DNA from: Acidobacteriota bacterium
GTDB taxonomy: Bacteria > Acidobacteriota > Vicinamibacteria > Marinacidobacterales > Marinacidobacteraceae
Direction of reading: 5' to 3'
DNA: 64,000 nucleotides
Assembly: GCA_022826825.1 (NCBI GenBank)
Contig: JAJDUD010000056.1
Coordinates: forward strand, 54,951 to 118,950
Shown here: one piece after another, positions 16,598 through 23,830 of the stretch
How positions within the stretch are numbered: the first letter of the stretch is position 1
How the letters are laid out: every line of letters starts with the position of its first letter
Notes under the pieces: model-generated
Seen by the model: the letters and a program-made list of their open reading frames with translations, nothing else
Database searches by the model: none
Told to the model about the DNA's origin: nothing
Position numbers and translations under genes: made by a program

Positions 16598-19522
16598 ATG
16601 AAAAGAACCCTTCTCTTTACGCTGCTGGTGGCATGGCCGAGTGCGGCCCTGTCCCAGCAGCTCTACGGACGCCTTGAGGGCGCCGCCACCGACGCGCAGG
16701 GCCTCGCCCTTCCCGGAGTGACGGTCACCCTGGAGTCCGACGAACTCGTCGCTTCGCGGACCGCGACCACCGACGTGGACGGCTCGTACCGCTTCGCGCA
16801 GCTCGTCGGCGGCAGCTACAACCTCACGTTCGAACTCACCGGTTTCCAGACGGTGGTCTTCGAGGAAGTCATCGTCGTCGGCGGTTCGACCTTCGAGGTG
16901 AACGCACCGATGGACATCGCGACCGTCGCCGAGACCGTGACGGTCACGGGCGAGTCGCCGGTGGTGGACGTCAAGTCCACCGGCGTCTCGGCGACCTTCG
17001 ACACCACCCAGCTCGAGGACGTCCCGTCGGCCACCGACATGTGGGCGGTCCTCCAGCAGAGCCCGGGGGTACGGATGCGCGGCTACGACGTGGGCGGGTC
17101 CCACAAGAGCCAGCAGTCCGGCTACGAGACCTTCGGCGTGCGCAACCAGAACCGGATCATCAACGACGGCGTGAACACCACCGAGGGGACCGGCGGCGCG
17201 GGGGGTTACTACGACTTCTACGCGATCGGCGAGTTCCAGGTGTCCGCGCAGGGCGCCGACGTGGAAATGTCCACGCCCGGCGCGCAGGTGAACGCCGTGT
17301 GGAAGAGCGGCGGCAACGACTTCTCCGGCACGGAGCACTTCGCCTACGAGCCGCCCGAGTGGATCAACGACAACATCACCTCCGATCTCGAGAGCCGGGG
17401 CGGAACGTCGGCGCCGGTGATCGAGTTCTACGAAGCCCATCTCGATCTGGGCGGCCCCATCGTCCGCGACAAGGCGTGGTTCTACGCCGCCTACAACCGG
17501 TTCGTCATCGACCGGATCATCTCCGGACAGCCAGAATCGGAAGGCACGGACCTCGGCGACTTCGACATGTTCACCGTGAAGGCGAACTGGCAGATCACCG
17601 ACCGGGACCAGTTCATCACCTTCCACCACTGGTCGCTGAAGCAGAAACCCTTCCGGGGCCTTTCCTCGAACCGCCCGGCGGAATCCATCCTGGCGCAGGA
17701 CTCCTGGACCTGGCTCCACAAGGCCGAGTGGCAGCGGGTGTGGAGCGACCGTCTCTACAGCAACATCCAGGTGAACCACTTCGGCTTCGGCTGGCCGATG
17801 ACCCCGGCGGTGGATCCGGCGACGAGCCCGCCGCGGCTCGACGAGGGGTCGAACATCTGGTCCGGCGCCGGCTGGAGGCCCTTCACCTTCAACCGCTGGA
17901 AACCGCATTCGACCGGCCAGTTCAACTACTACCTCCCCACGGCGAGCGGCAGCCACGACTTCAAGTTCGGCTGGGACTGGCAGATTGACGAGCGGCAGTT
18001 CGGCTGGAACGCCAATTCGGGCGCCGTGCGCTACCTGGACAACAGCAGCCAGGATCCGCCGCGGCCGCTGAACGTGGACGAGATCCGCTTCGAGAGCTAT
18101 CCGAACTTCAACTACGACCGGAACACGCACTACGACTTCTACCTGCAGGACGTGTGGACCATCAACGACCGGCTCACGCTGAACGCCGGCGTGCGCATCG
18201 GTTCTCAGTACATGGCCTACCTGGAATCGAACAACGTGCCCGGCGGTCCCTGCGACGCAGCGCTCGGCTGCCTGCGCGAGATCGCCGACGTGGACCCGAA
18301 CGTCGCGGCGGCGCTGCCCCTGCTGTTCGGTCAGGGCGGGCAGGTGCCGGGCGCGGACGTCATCCGTTGGTGGAACGTCGCGCCGCGCGCCGGTTTCACC
18401 TTCGACGTCACCGGCGAGGGCCGCTCCGTCCTGAAGGGCTACTGGGGCCGCTACTACAACAACATGAACACGGGCATGCCGAACTCGAACCCCGGCGGCA
18501 ACAAGAACGTCGTGTACAAGTTCCTCGATCAGAATCAGAACGGCCTCTTCGACGGGGTGCACGAGCTTGGGGACCGGGTCAGCGGGTCCACCGGCGCCGG
18601 GCTGGGCATCGAGCGCACCGCCCCGGTAGGGACGGCGGTGGACCCGAACCTGACGGTCCCTCACGTGGACGAGTTCAGCCTGTCCGGCGAGCATCAGATC
18701 GGCAGCGACCTGGGCGTCCGGGCGTCGGTCGTGCACAAGCGGCAGACGGGGCATGCCTACGGTCTCGGAACCGCGGCGCCGCTGAACGTGGCTCGCGTCG
18801 GGACGCTCACCAACGTGGTGCAGGTTCCCTGCCCGGCGGCCTGCGAATCGGCCGGATTCGGGGGAACGACGGTGACGGTGAACGGACTGCCCGACGGGGC
18901 CCCGACCAGCCAGGAGCTGATCGCCAACACGCCGGAAGACGAGAGCCAGTGGAACTGGACGACGGTGTCGGTCGGCGTCAACCGCCGCTTCCGCGACAAC
19001 TTCTTCTGGAACGCCTATTTCGACTACCAGTGGCGCCACGAGGCGCGGCGCAGCAACAACGAGTCCACGAGCCCGCTGACGACGGATCCGACGAACGTGG
19101 ACTGGAACTACTCCTACGGTCCCATCCCGCTCGTCCAGGACCTGACGAACTGGCAGGGCAAGACCGCCGGCCGCTACGTGTTCCCCTACGACATCGGCGC
19201 CGCCGCGACCTTGCGCGTCCTGAGCGGCTTCAACTGGTCCCCGATCCTGTCCATCGCGGTTCCGAACGCCGGCTCGCAGCGCATCTTCCTGGACAACCTC
19301 GACAACCGCCGTTCCGATACGGTGACCATCCTCGATCTCCGGGCCGACAAGTCCTTCTCGCTCGACGGCCGGGCGGAGATTCAGGTCATGGTTGACGTGT
19401 TCAACGCGCTGAACAACGCCACCGAAACGAACTTCAACATGCGGGTGGGCAGCGCTTACCGCGAACCCATCGAGTGGATCCAGGGCCGCACCATCGGCCT
19501 GAGCGCCCGCCTGACCTTCTAG
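16598..19522 (+). CDS. TonB-dependent receptor, paralogue 2
   Basis: 974 residues. The ATG at 16598 is preferred over the tracked 16514 because it follows AAGGAGG and opens the signal peptide MKRTLLFTLLVAWPSAALSQ. The domain order is that of paralogue 1: regulatory-like sandwich, VAETVTVTGESPVVDVKSTG, plug with DMWAVLQQSPGVRMRGYDVG, then barrel ending SARLTF. N-terminal and plug regions are nearly identical to paralogue 1. Divergence is concentrated in barrel segments around residues 720-830 (for example RQTGHAYGLGTAAPLNVARV), which are probably extracellular loops, so the two may differ in ligand. Confidence 0.9.
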   Translation: MKRTLLFTLLVAWPSAALSQQLYGRLEGAATDAQGLALPGVTVTLESDELVASRTATTDVDGSYRFAQLVGGSYNLTFELTGFQTVVFEEVIVVGGSTFEVNAPMDIATVAETVTVTGESPVVDVKSTGVSATFDTTQLEDVPSATDMWAVLQQSPGVRMRGYDVGGSHKSQQSGYETFGVRNQNRIINDGVNTTEGTGGAGGYYDFYAIGEFQVSAQGADVEMSTPGAQVNAVWKSGGNDFSGTEHFAYEPPEWINDNITSDLESRGGTSAPVIEFYEAHLDLGGPIVRDKAWFYAAYNRFVIDRIISGQPESEGTDLGDFDMFTVKANWQITDRDQFITFHHWSLKQKPFRGLSSNRPAESILAQDSWTWLHKAEWQRVWSDRLYSNIQVNHFGFGWPMTPAVDPATSPPRLDEGSNIWSGAGWRPFTFNRWKPHSTGQFNYYLPTASGSHDFKFGWDWQIDERQFGWNANSGAVRYLDNSSQDPPRPLNVDEIRFESYPNFNYDRNTHYDFYLQDVWTINDRLTLNAGVRIGSQYMAYLESNNVPGGPCDAALGCLREIADVDPNVAAALPLLFGQGGQVPGADVIRWWNVAPRAGFTFDVTGEGRSVLKGYWGRYYNNMNTGMPNSNPGGNKNVVYKFLDQNQNGLFDGVHELGDRVSGSTGAGLGIERTAPVGTAVDPNLTVPHVDEFSLSGEHQIGSDLGVRASVVHKRQTGHAYGLGTAAPLNVARVGTLTNVVQVPCPAACESAGFGGTTVTVNGLPDGAPTSQELIANTPEDESQWNWTTVSVGVNRRFRDNFFWNAYFDYQWRHEARRSNNESTSPLTTDPTNVDWNYSYGPIPLVQDLTNWQGKTAGRYVFPYDIGAAATLRVLSGFNWSPILSIAVPNAGSQRIFLDNLDNRRSDTVTILDLRADKSFSLDGRAEIQVMVDVFNALNNATETNFNMRVGSAYREPIEWIQGRTIGLSARLTF

Positions 19523-19545
19523 GACCTCCCAGCGCAAGCACCTTC

Positions 19546-19580
19546 AAGGCCCGCCGCCCCGAGGGGCGGCGGGCCTTCTG
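19546..19580 (+). terminator. Terminator-like hairpin after receptor 2
   Basis: A strong stem AAGGCCCGCCGCCCC / GGGGCGGCGGGCCTT with a GA-type loop, 24 bases after the stop. It is homologous to the one after receptor 1, but here the T-tract is poor (CTGCG) and a palindromic repeat follows at once. Confidence 0.6.
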
Positions 19581-19582
19581 CG

Positions 19583-19700
19583 TTGGAACGCCGCTCTCTT
19601 CTGGCCCACATGCGGCCCACAGGGCCATAGTCTGCGTTCCACCGACGCGCGTAGTGGCCTGTCCGGCTTGGAACGTCGGGCAGTTCTCCCGGTGGGGCGC
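19583..19700 (+). repeat. Palindromic repeat fragment, locus C, reaching into mazE
   Basis: Starts with TTGGAACGCCGCTCTCTTCT, then TGCGGCCCACAGGGCCA, and ends with CGGCTTGGAACGTCGGGCAGTTCTCCCGGTGGGG in adjoining blocks. The final block resembles the centre of locus A and the left side of locus D. The last 40-odd bases overlap the apparent 5' end of the mazE-like ORF. Confidence 0.6.
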
Positions 19701-19905
19701 AAGCCTCGCCATCCGGATTCCCAAGCCCGTCGCCGAGCAGTGGGGCGTGCGCGAAGGGGCGGTCGGTGAAATCGTCCCGCGCCGGGACGAGGTGATCCTT
19801 CGGAAACGGCGTTACGACCTCAGCGACCTGGTGGCCGGTATCACCGCGGGCAATCGCCACGGTGAGATGGACTGGGGTGCCGCCGAGGGTGCGGAAGCAT
19901 GGTAG
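19654..19905 (+). CDS. mazE: MazE/AbrB-type antitoxin
   Basis: About 83 residues from the GTG at 19654. RWGASLAIRIPKPVAEQWGV followed by EGAVGEIVPRRDEVILRKRR is the standard MazE swapped-hairpin (SpoVT/AbrB) DNA-binding fold, then a C-terminal tail (YDLSDLVAGITAGNRHGEMD) that binds the toxin. The residues before RWG (ACPAWNVGQFS) are encoded by palindromic repeat sequence rather than a normal MazE N-terminus, so the real start may have been replaced. The stop overlaps an ATG of the toxin frame (GCATGGTAG), the usual mazEF coupling. Confidence 0.78.
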   Translation: MACPAWNVGQFSRWGASLAIRIPKPVAEQWGVREGAVGEIVPRRDEVILRKRRYDLSDLVAGITAGNRHGEMDWGAAEGAEAW

Positions 19906-20241
19906 GGGATTCGCACGTTCCCCCGACGTGGTGATCTCGTCTGGTTGAACTTCAACCCGCAGGCCGGGCACGAACAGGCGGGCCATCGCCCGGCGCTCGT
20001 GCTGAGTCCGCGGGAATACAACGAGAAATCAAGCGTCGCCCTGTTCTGTCCCATCACTTCCACCGTGAAGGGCTACCCCTTTGAAGTCGAGTTGCCGCCG
20101 GGCGGGGTGATCGGAGGGGCCGTTCTCGCCGATCAGGTGTGGAGTCTCGATTGGCGCCCGCGCCGCCTGAAGTTCGCGGCCGCGGCGCCGCGGCAAGTCG
20201 TCGCCGAGGTGCTGGGCAAGCTGCGCGCCGTGCTCTCCTGA
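19899..20241 (+). pseudogene. mazF: MazF/PemK-type toxin, apparent one-base frameshift
   Basis: The track shows only a TTG-started ORF from 19945 (MNFNPQAGHEQAGHRPALVL). A full toxin would begin at the ATG at 19899 that overlaps the mazE stop, but that frame stops after MVGDSHVPPTW. Removing one C from the CCCCC run at 19920-19924 restores MVGDSHVPRRGDLVWLNFNP joined to the rest, the classic MazF opening (RGDLVWL). The downstream residues SVALFCPITSTVKGYPFEVE and ADQVWSLDW are intact MazF. Either the toxin is broken or slippage-controlled, or the assembly has a homopolymer error. Confidence 0.75.
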
Positions 20242-20272
20242 GACCGTCGCGGGGCGATCCAGGCGACCGCGG

Positions 20273-21454
20273 CTACATCCAGTCCGCGAGAACGTCGGGT
20301 GCGCCAATGGGCGCCGCACGCACATCTCCGTCGCCGAGCGGGTACTCGTTGGGCGCGCGGCAGAAAATGGTCATCGCCCGGACCGAGCCGATTGGCAACT
20401 GACCGCCGACCCGCCGCAGCGCGGCAGCGTCGCGCGCACCGGGGTGTTCGCTCCACTTGGCGTCCGCCAGCCGGAAGCGCCCCCCGCGGTGGAGCAGGAA
20501 GTCCGCTTCGCGGCTCCGGTCCCGATAGAAGTGGAAGTCCCAGCCTCCCCGCCGGTTCGCCTGCGCGCGGCGCAGCTCGGAGCACACCAGCGTTTCCCAG
20601 AGCGATCCGGCGAGCGGCGATCCGTGAAGATCGTCAGGCGAATGGATACCGCACAGGAAGGCCGCAAGTCCGGCGTCCCGGAGGTACAGCTTTGGCTGTT
20701 TGACGAGCGCCTTCGTCCGGTTCGAGAACCACGGTTCCAGCAGCACGATCTGGTGCGACGCCTCGAGTGCGGAGAGCCAGGCGCCGGCGGTGGAACCGCT
20801 GATGCCGATGTCCCGAGCCAGATCGGCGCGGTTGAGGAGGTTGCCCGAGCGCAGCGCGGCGGCCCGCAGGAAGCGTTCGTGGTCCCGGAGGTTGGCTACC
20901 CGCAGAAACTGACGCAGGTCCCTCTCCAGGTAGGTCAGGACCAGAGATCGGTAGAACTCGCGGACCTCGATCCGCAGGTTCTGGTACAGCTCCGGGAAAC
21001 CCCCGCGCACCAGGAACTCTTCGACGGTAAGCCCGGGATGGGCCCCCCGCGCCTCCGCGAAGGAGAGCGGCTCCAGCTCGTTGACGCTGGCGCGCCCGGC
21101 GAGCGCATCCGAGACCGAACGCATCAGGGCGAGCGGCTGTGATCCCGTGAGAAGAAACGCTCCGGGACGCCCGCGGTCACGGTCCACCGCCACCTTCAGG
21201 TAGCGAAAGAGGCGGGGGGAGTACTGAACTTCGTCGAGGATCACCGGCGGCGGGTATCGCCGGAGAAAGGAGGCGGGGTCGCGCTCGGCCTGTTCCGCCT
21301 CGCTGGGCAGATCCAGGGTGACGAAAGCGTGGTCCGGGAAAAGGCGCCGCATCAGACTCGTCTTCCCGGTCTGCCGCGCCCCGGTCAGGACGACGACCGG
21401 GCGAGTGGCGGCGCGCTCCAGGAGCACCGCCTCGACCTCTCGCTGCACCCACAT
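20273..21454 (-). CDS. AAA ATPase with C-terminal DUF4143 domain, copy 2
   Basis: 393 residues. Walker A LTGARQTGKTSL (about 23-34), Walker B-like PVILDEVQYSP, sensor LLTGSQPLALM, then NRADLARDIGISGSTAGAWL (helix-turn-helix-like) and a DUF4143 region with KLYLRDAGLAAFLCGI, READFLLHRGG and LADAKWSE, the acidic/Lys positions of a PD-(D/E)XK-like fold. It belongs to the same broad family as the gene at 11685 but is only distantly similar. The gene converges on the damaged mazF with a 31-base gap. Role unknown. Confidence 0.87.
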   Translation of the reverse strand: MWVQREVEAVLLERAATRPVVVLTGARQTGKTSLMRRLFPDHAFVTLDLPSEAEQAERDPASFLRRYPPPVILDEVQYSPRLFRYLKVAVDRDRGRPGAFLLTGSQPLALMRSVSDALAGRASVNELEPLSFAEARGAHPGLTVEEFLVRGGFPELYQNLRIEVREFYRSLVLTYLERDLRQFLRVANLRDHERFLRAAALRSGNLLNRADLARDIGISGSTAGAWLSALEASHQIVLLEPWFSNRTKALVKQPKLYLRDAGLAAFLCGIHSPDDLHGSPLAGSLWETLVCSELRRAQANRRGGWDFHFYRDRSREADFLLHRGGRFRLADAKWSEHPGARDAAALRRVGGQLPIGSVRAMTIFCRAPNEYPLGDGDVRAAPIGAPDVLADWM

Positions 21455-21529
21455 CGTGCGAATTCTACGATACTGTCGAACGAATTGCCTTCCTCAGATG
21501 CGAGATTGCCCCACCGCGTGCAATCGAGA

Positions 21530-21735
21530 CGCCCGTGCCCAAGACCGTCGCCGAACAACGGAGCGTACGGCAGGGGACGAATCCACAGGCCGGACACGAG
21601 CAGGCGGGCCGTTGCCCGGCCTTCGTCTCGAGTCCGGGGGAATGCGACGAGAAGTCAAGTGTGGGCCTGTTCTTTGCGGTCACCTCCGCGGCAAGTCGTA
21701 TCCCGGGGGAAGCTGAACGCCCTCACCTCCTGAAT
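21530..21735 (+). pseudogene. Decayed mazEF copy with internal deletion
   Basis: CCCAAGACCGTCGCCGAACA at 21538 matches the mazE stretch CCCAAGCCCGTCGCCGAGCA. Forty bases later the sequence jumps to CACAGGCCGGACACGAGCAG, matching mazF (CGCAGGCCGGGCACGAACAG), and stays alignable through GAGAAGTCAAGTGTGGGCCTG. The tracked ORF 21535-21801 (KTVAEQRSVRQGTNPQAGHE) is therefore a fusion of the MazE core to the MazF middle, with the end of mazE and the start of mazF lost. It lacks the toxin C-terminus. It is a remnant, not a working gene. Confidence 0.75.
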
Positions 21736-21787
21736 CCGGTCCGGGGCAATTCAGGAGACCGTTCCTGCGGGCGTGTACGAACCGCAG

Positions 21788-22225
21788 TCACAAGACGTTG
21801 ATCGGCACGAGTTCTTCCAGACCAGCGAAGTCGGTGGGGTTCCGCGTGAACAGTGGCAAGCCGTGAGCCACGGCGGTTGCAGCGATGAGGAGGTCGGCGA
21901 ACCGGCGGCGGCTCGCACGACCGCTGCCGCGCATCGTCGCGTAGACGAGACCGTAAGCGCGCGCGACTTCCGCATCGAGCGCAAGCGGGTCCCAGTTTGA
22001 GGCGGCCCACTGCAAGCGGTGTTGGCGACGGCCGCGCTCCTGCTCGTCCGTCGTGGCGTGCGGCCCCGCGGCGAGTTCGGCGAGCGTGATTGCCGAGATC
22101 GCGGTTTCGTCGGGAAGGTCGTCGCCCTTGATCCGATCCAGGTCAATAATGACGGACGTATCGAGCAGGCCACGAGCCGCGCCCGTCATCTGCACGACCG
22201 CCGGAAGGGGTTCAGAGGTCGACAT
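21788..22225 (-). CDS. vapC: VapC-type PIN toxin
   Basis: 145 residues (133 if the ATG at 22189 is used). GLLDTSVIIDLDRI carries the first acidic residue; AISAITLAELAAG carries the conserved Glu; FADLLIAATAVAHGLPLFTR and NPTDFAGL complete the PIN active site. It is an Mg-dependent ribonuclease toxin. It overlaps the end of the upstream antitoxin gene by 14 bases when the first ATG is used, so the two are coupled. It differs from the PIN gene at 10724. Confidence 0.9.
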   Translation of the reverse strand: MSTSEPLPAVVQMTGAARGLLDTSVIIDLDRIKGDDLPDETAISAITLAELAAGPHATTDEQERGRRQHRLQWAASNWDPLALDAEVARAYGLVYATMRGSGRASRRRFADLLIAATAVAHGLPLFTRNPTDFAGLEELVPINVL

Positions 22226-22457
22226 CCGGAATCACGAACGCATCGAGGTCCGCGCGAAATCGCTCGGCATCGATTCGGGGCGCGTTCAAGGCCGCAGTCT
22301 TGATCACATTCCGGGGTACAAACCGTCGCGCCGCCACCGGCCTCAGCTCGGCGACCGGCGTACCGTTGCGGGTAACGGTCAGTTGCTGGCCAGTCTGCAC
22401 CTGACGCAATATCGCCGCAGAATCGTTACGAAGCTGGCGTTGTGTAATAGTTCGCAT
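22212..22457 (-). CDS. Phd/YefM-type antitoxin
   Basis: 81 residues from the ATG at 22457. The tracked start at 22562 adds a leader with no family match, whereas MRTITQRQLRNDSAAILRQV is the standard Phd/YefM opening. GQQLTVTRNGTPVAELRPV completes the DNA-binding and dimer domain, and the acidic C-terminal tail (ERFRADLDAFVIPDVDL) would bind the toxin. Phd-family antitoxins repress their own operon as a toxin complex. The sequence before the gene is AT-rich (TTGTAGCAGATGTAGC region), so the promoter is probably there. Confidence 0.88.
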   Translation of the reverse strand: MRTITQRQLRNDSAAILRQVQTGQQLTVTRNGTPVAELRPVAARRFVPRNVIKTAALNAPRIDAERFRADLDAFVIPDVDL

Positions 22458-22604
22458 TGTCGAATTGTAGCAGATGTAGCGTTCTGTAGCATTTAGAGCC
22501 GTGATTCCGGTTGCCTCCGTCCCCGCCACCAGCCCGCCAAGGCCTGAACGGCGGGAAGCCACTTCCGAGATGCGTTCCCCGGCGCCGCGCGCGCGGCAGG
22601 GAAT

Positions 22605-23723
22605 TTATTCCTGGGCGCGCTCGTACTTGGTGAGACCGCCGCCCGCGGTGGGGCGCGAGGCCGGCCCCTCGGCGACGAACACGTTCCCGTCTTCGTCCAC
22701 CGCGACGCCCTCGCCGGCGACGCCCTGAAGCACGCGGCCCTCGGCCGGGTAGTGCGGGGGAATGAAGGCGGTCACCTTGTCCTCACTGGCGTGGCCGATC
22801 CGGACCCCGTTCAGCCAGCCGTAGTGGTTCGTCTCGGTGGACTCGGAGTCGATCGCGTAGAGCATGTCGTCGTCGGTGATGTACAGCCCGCTGATCCGGC
22901 TGAACTGGAAGTAGGTGTCCAGCAGGTTCCCGTCCTGGTCGAAGATCTGGATCCGGTGGTTGCCCCGGTCGGCGACGAACAGCCGGCCCTGGGAATCCAT
23001 TTCGAGGCCGTGCGGGGTGCGGAACTGGCCGGGCCGGAACCCGATGATGCCCCACTCCTTGATGAAGTTGCCTTCCGAGTCGTACTTGAGGATGCGTCCG
23101 GTGCGCCCTTCCGGCGGGTCCGGGCTCTGGCCGCTGTGGCCGTCGGAGACGAAGATGTCGCCGTTCGGCGCGGTGATGACGTCGCAGGGCTCGTGGAGCT
23201 GTCCGGGGCCGGTGCCCGGCTGCCCGGCGATCCCGAGGCGCATCAGCTCCTCACCCTCGGGGGTGAACTTGATGACCTGGTGTCCCTTGGTGCCGGCCTC
23301 GTTCCCCTGGGAATCCGTGACCCACACGTTGCCGTCATCGTCCACGTGCAGCCCGTGCGGGAGCACGAAGAGCCCGGCCCCGAACTCGGCGAGGAGTTCG
23401 CCCGTGTGCCGGTCGTACTTGAGGACGGGATTCAGGTGGGGATTGTCCTCGCAACCCCCGGCGAGCGCGTTCGCGCCACAGCGGTCATAGACCCAGACGT
23501 GGCCGTCGGGCCCGATGTCCACACCGGCGGTGGAACCCCAGGTCCGGCCGTCCGGGAGATCGGCCCACTGGGTGAGGACCACCGGGTTCGGATTCGGCAG
23601 GTTCCGCTGCACCAGATCGGGGCTCCCGGCCGGTTCCTCCATCTCCGGGGCCGCGGCGCCGCCGCAGCCGTAGGCGCCCAGCGTCAGGGCGCCGGCAATC
23701 ATAAGGATCTTCACATCGCGCAT
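22605..23723 (-). CDS. NHL/PAL-like beta-propeller lipoprotein
   Basis: 372 residues from the ATG at 23723 (AAGGAG upstream; lipoprotein signal MRDVKILMIAGALTLGAYGC). Repeated strands of the form GVDIGPDGHVWVYD, PHGLHVDDDGNVWVTDSQGN, CDVITAPNGDIFVSDG and PHGLEMDSQGRLFVADRGNH are NHL blades of a six-bladed propeller. The paired PHGL-(H/E)-x-D motifs resemble the metal/catalytic His sites of peptidyl-alpha-hydroxyglycine alpha-amidating lyase (PAL). The tracked 799-residue ORF is this gene plus an unrelated upstream frame. It is followed by no partner; the cytochrome gene lies upstream on the same strand, 107 bases away. Confidence 0.85.
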   Translation of the reverse strand: MRDVKILMIAGALTLGAYGCGGAAAPEMEEPAGSPDLVQRNLPNPNPVVLTQWADLPDGRTWGSTAGVDIGPDGHVWVYDRCGANALAGGCEDNPHLNPVLKYDRHTGELLAEFGAGLFVLPHGLHVDDDGNVWVTDSQGNEAGTKGHQVIKFTPEGEELMRLGIAGQPGTGPGQLHEPCDVITAPNGDIFVSDGHSGQSPDPPEGRTGRILKYDSEGNFIKEWGIIGFRPGQFRTPHGLEMDSQGRLFVADRGNHRIQIFDQDGNLLDTYFQFSRISGLYITDDDMLYAIDSESTETNHYGWLNGVRIGHASEDKVTAFIPPHYPAEGRVLQGVAGEGVAVDEDGNVFVAEGPASRPTAGGGLTKYERAQE

Positions 23724-23830
23724 CGTGTCGCTCCTTGAGAGGTTTGCGGCCTGCCTCCGAGCTGACCGCGCATCGCAGTGTACCCGGGTGGCCGGATGCG
23801 CCGCGCGGCAGGAATTGGGGCGGTCCGCTG

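Noticed and set aside
16484-19537. - strand ORF of 1017 residues opposite receptor 2
   Set aside because: Codon-position GC bias of the receptor keeps this frame open; the product is low-complexity His/Val/Arg/Asp-rich. Similar shadows lie opposite receptors 1, 3, 4 and 5.
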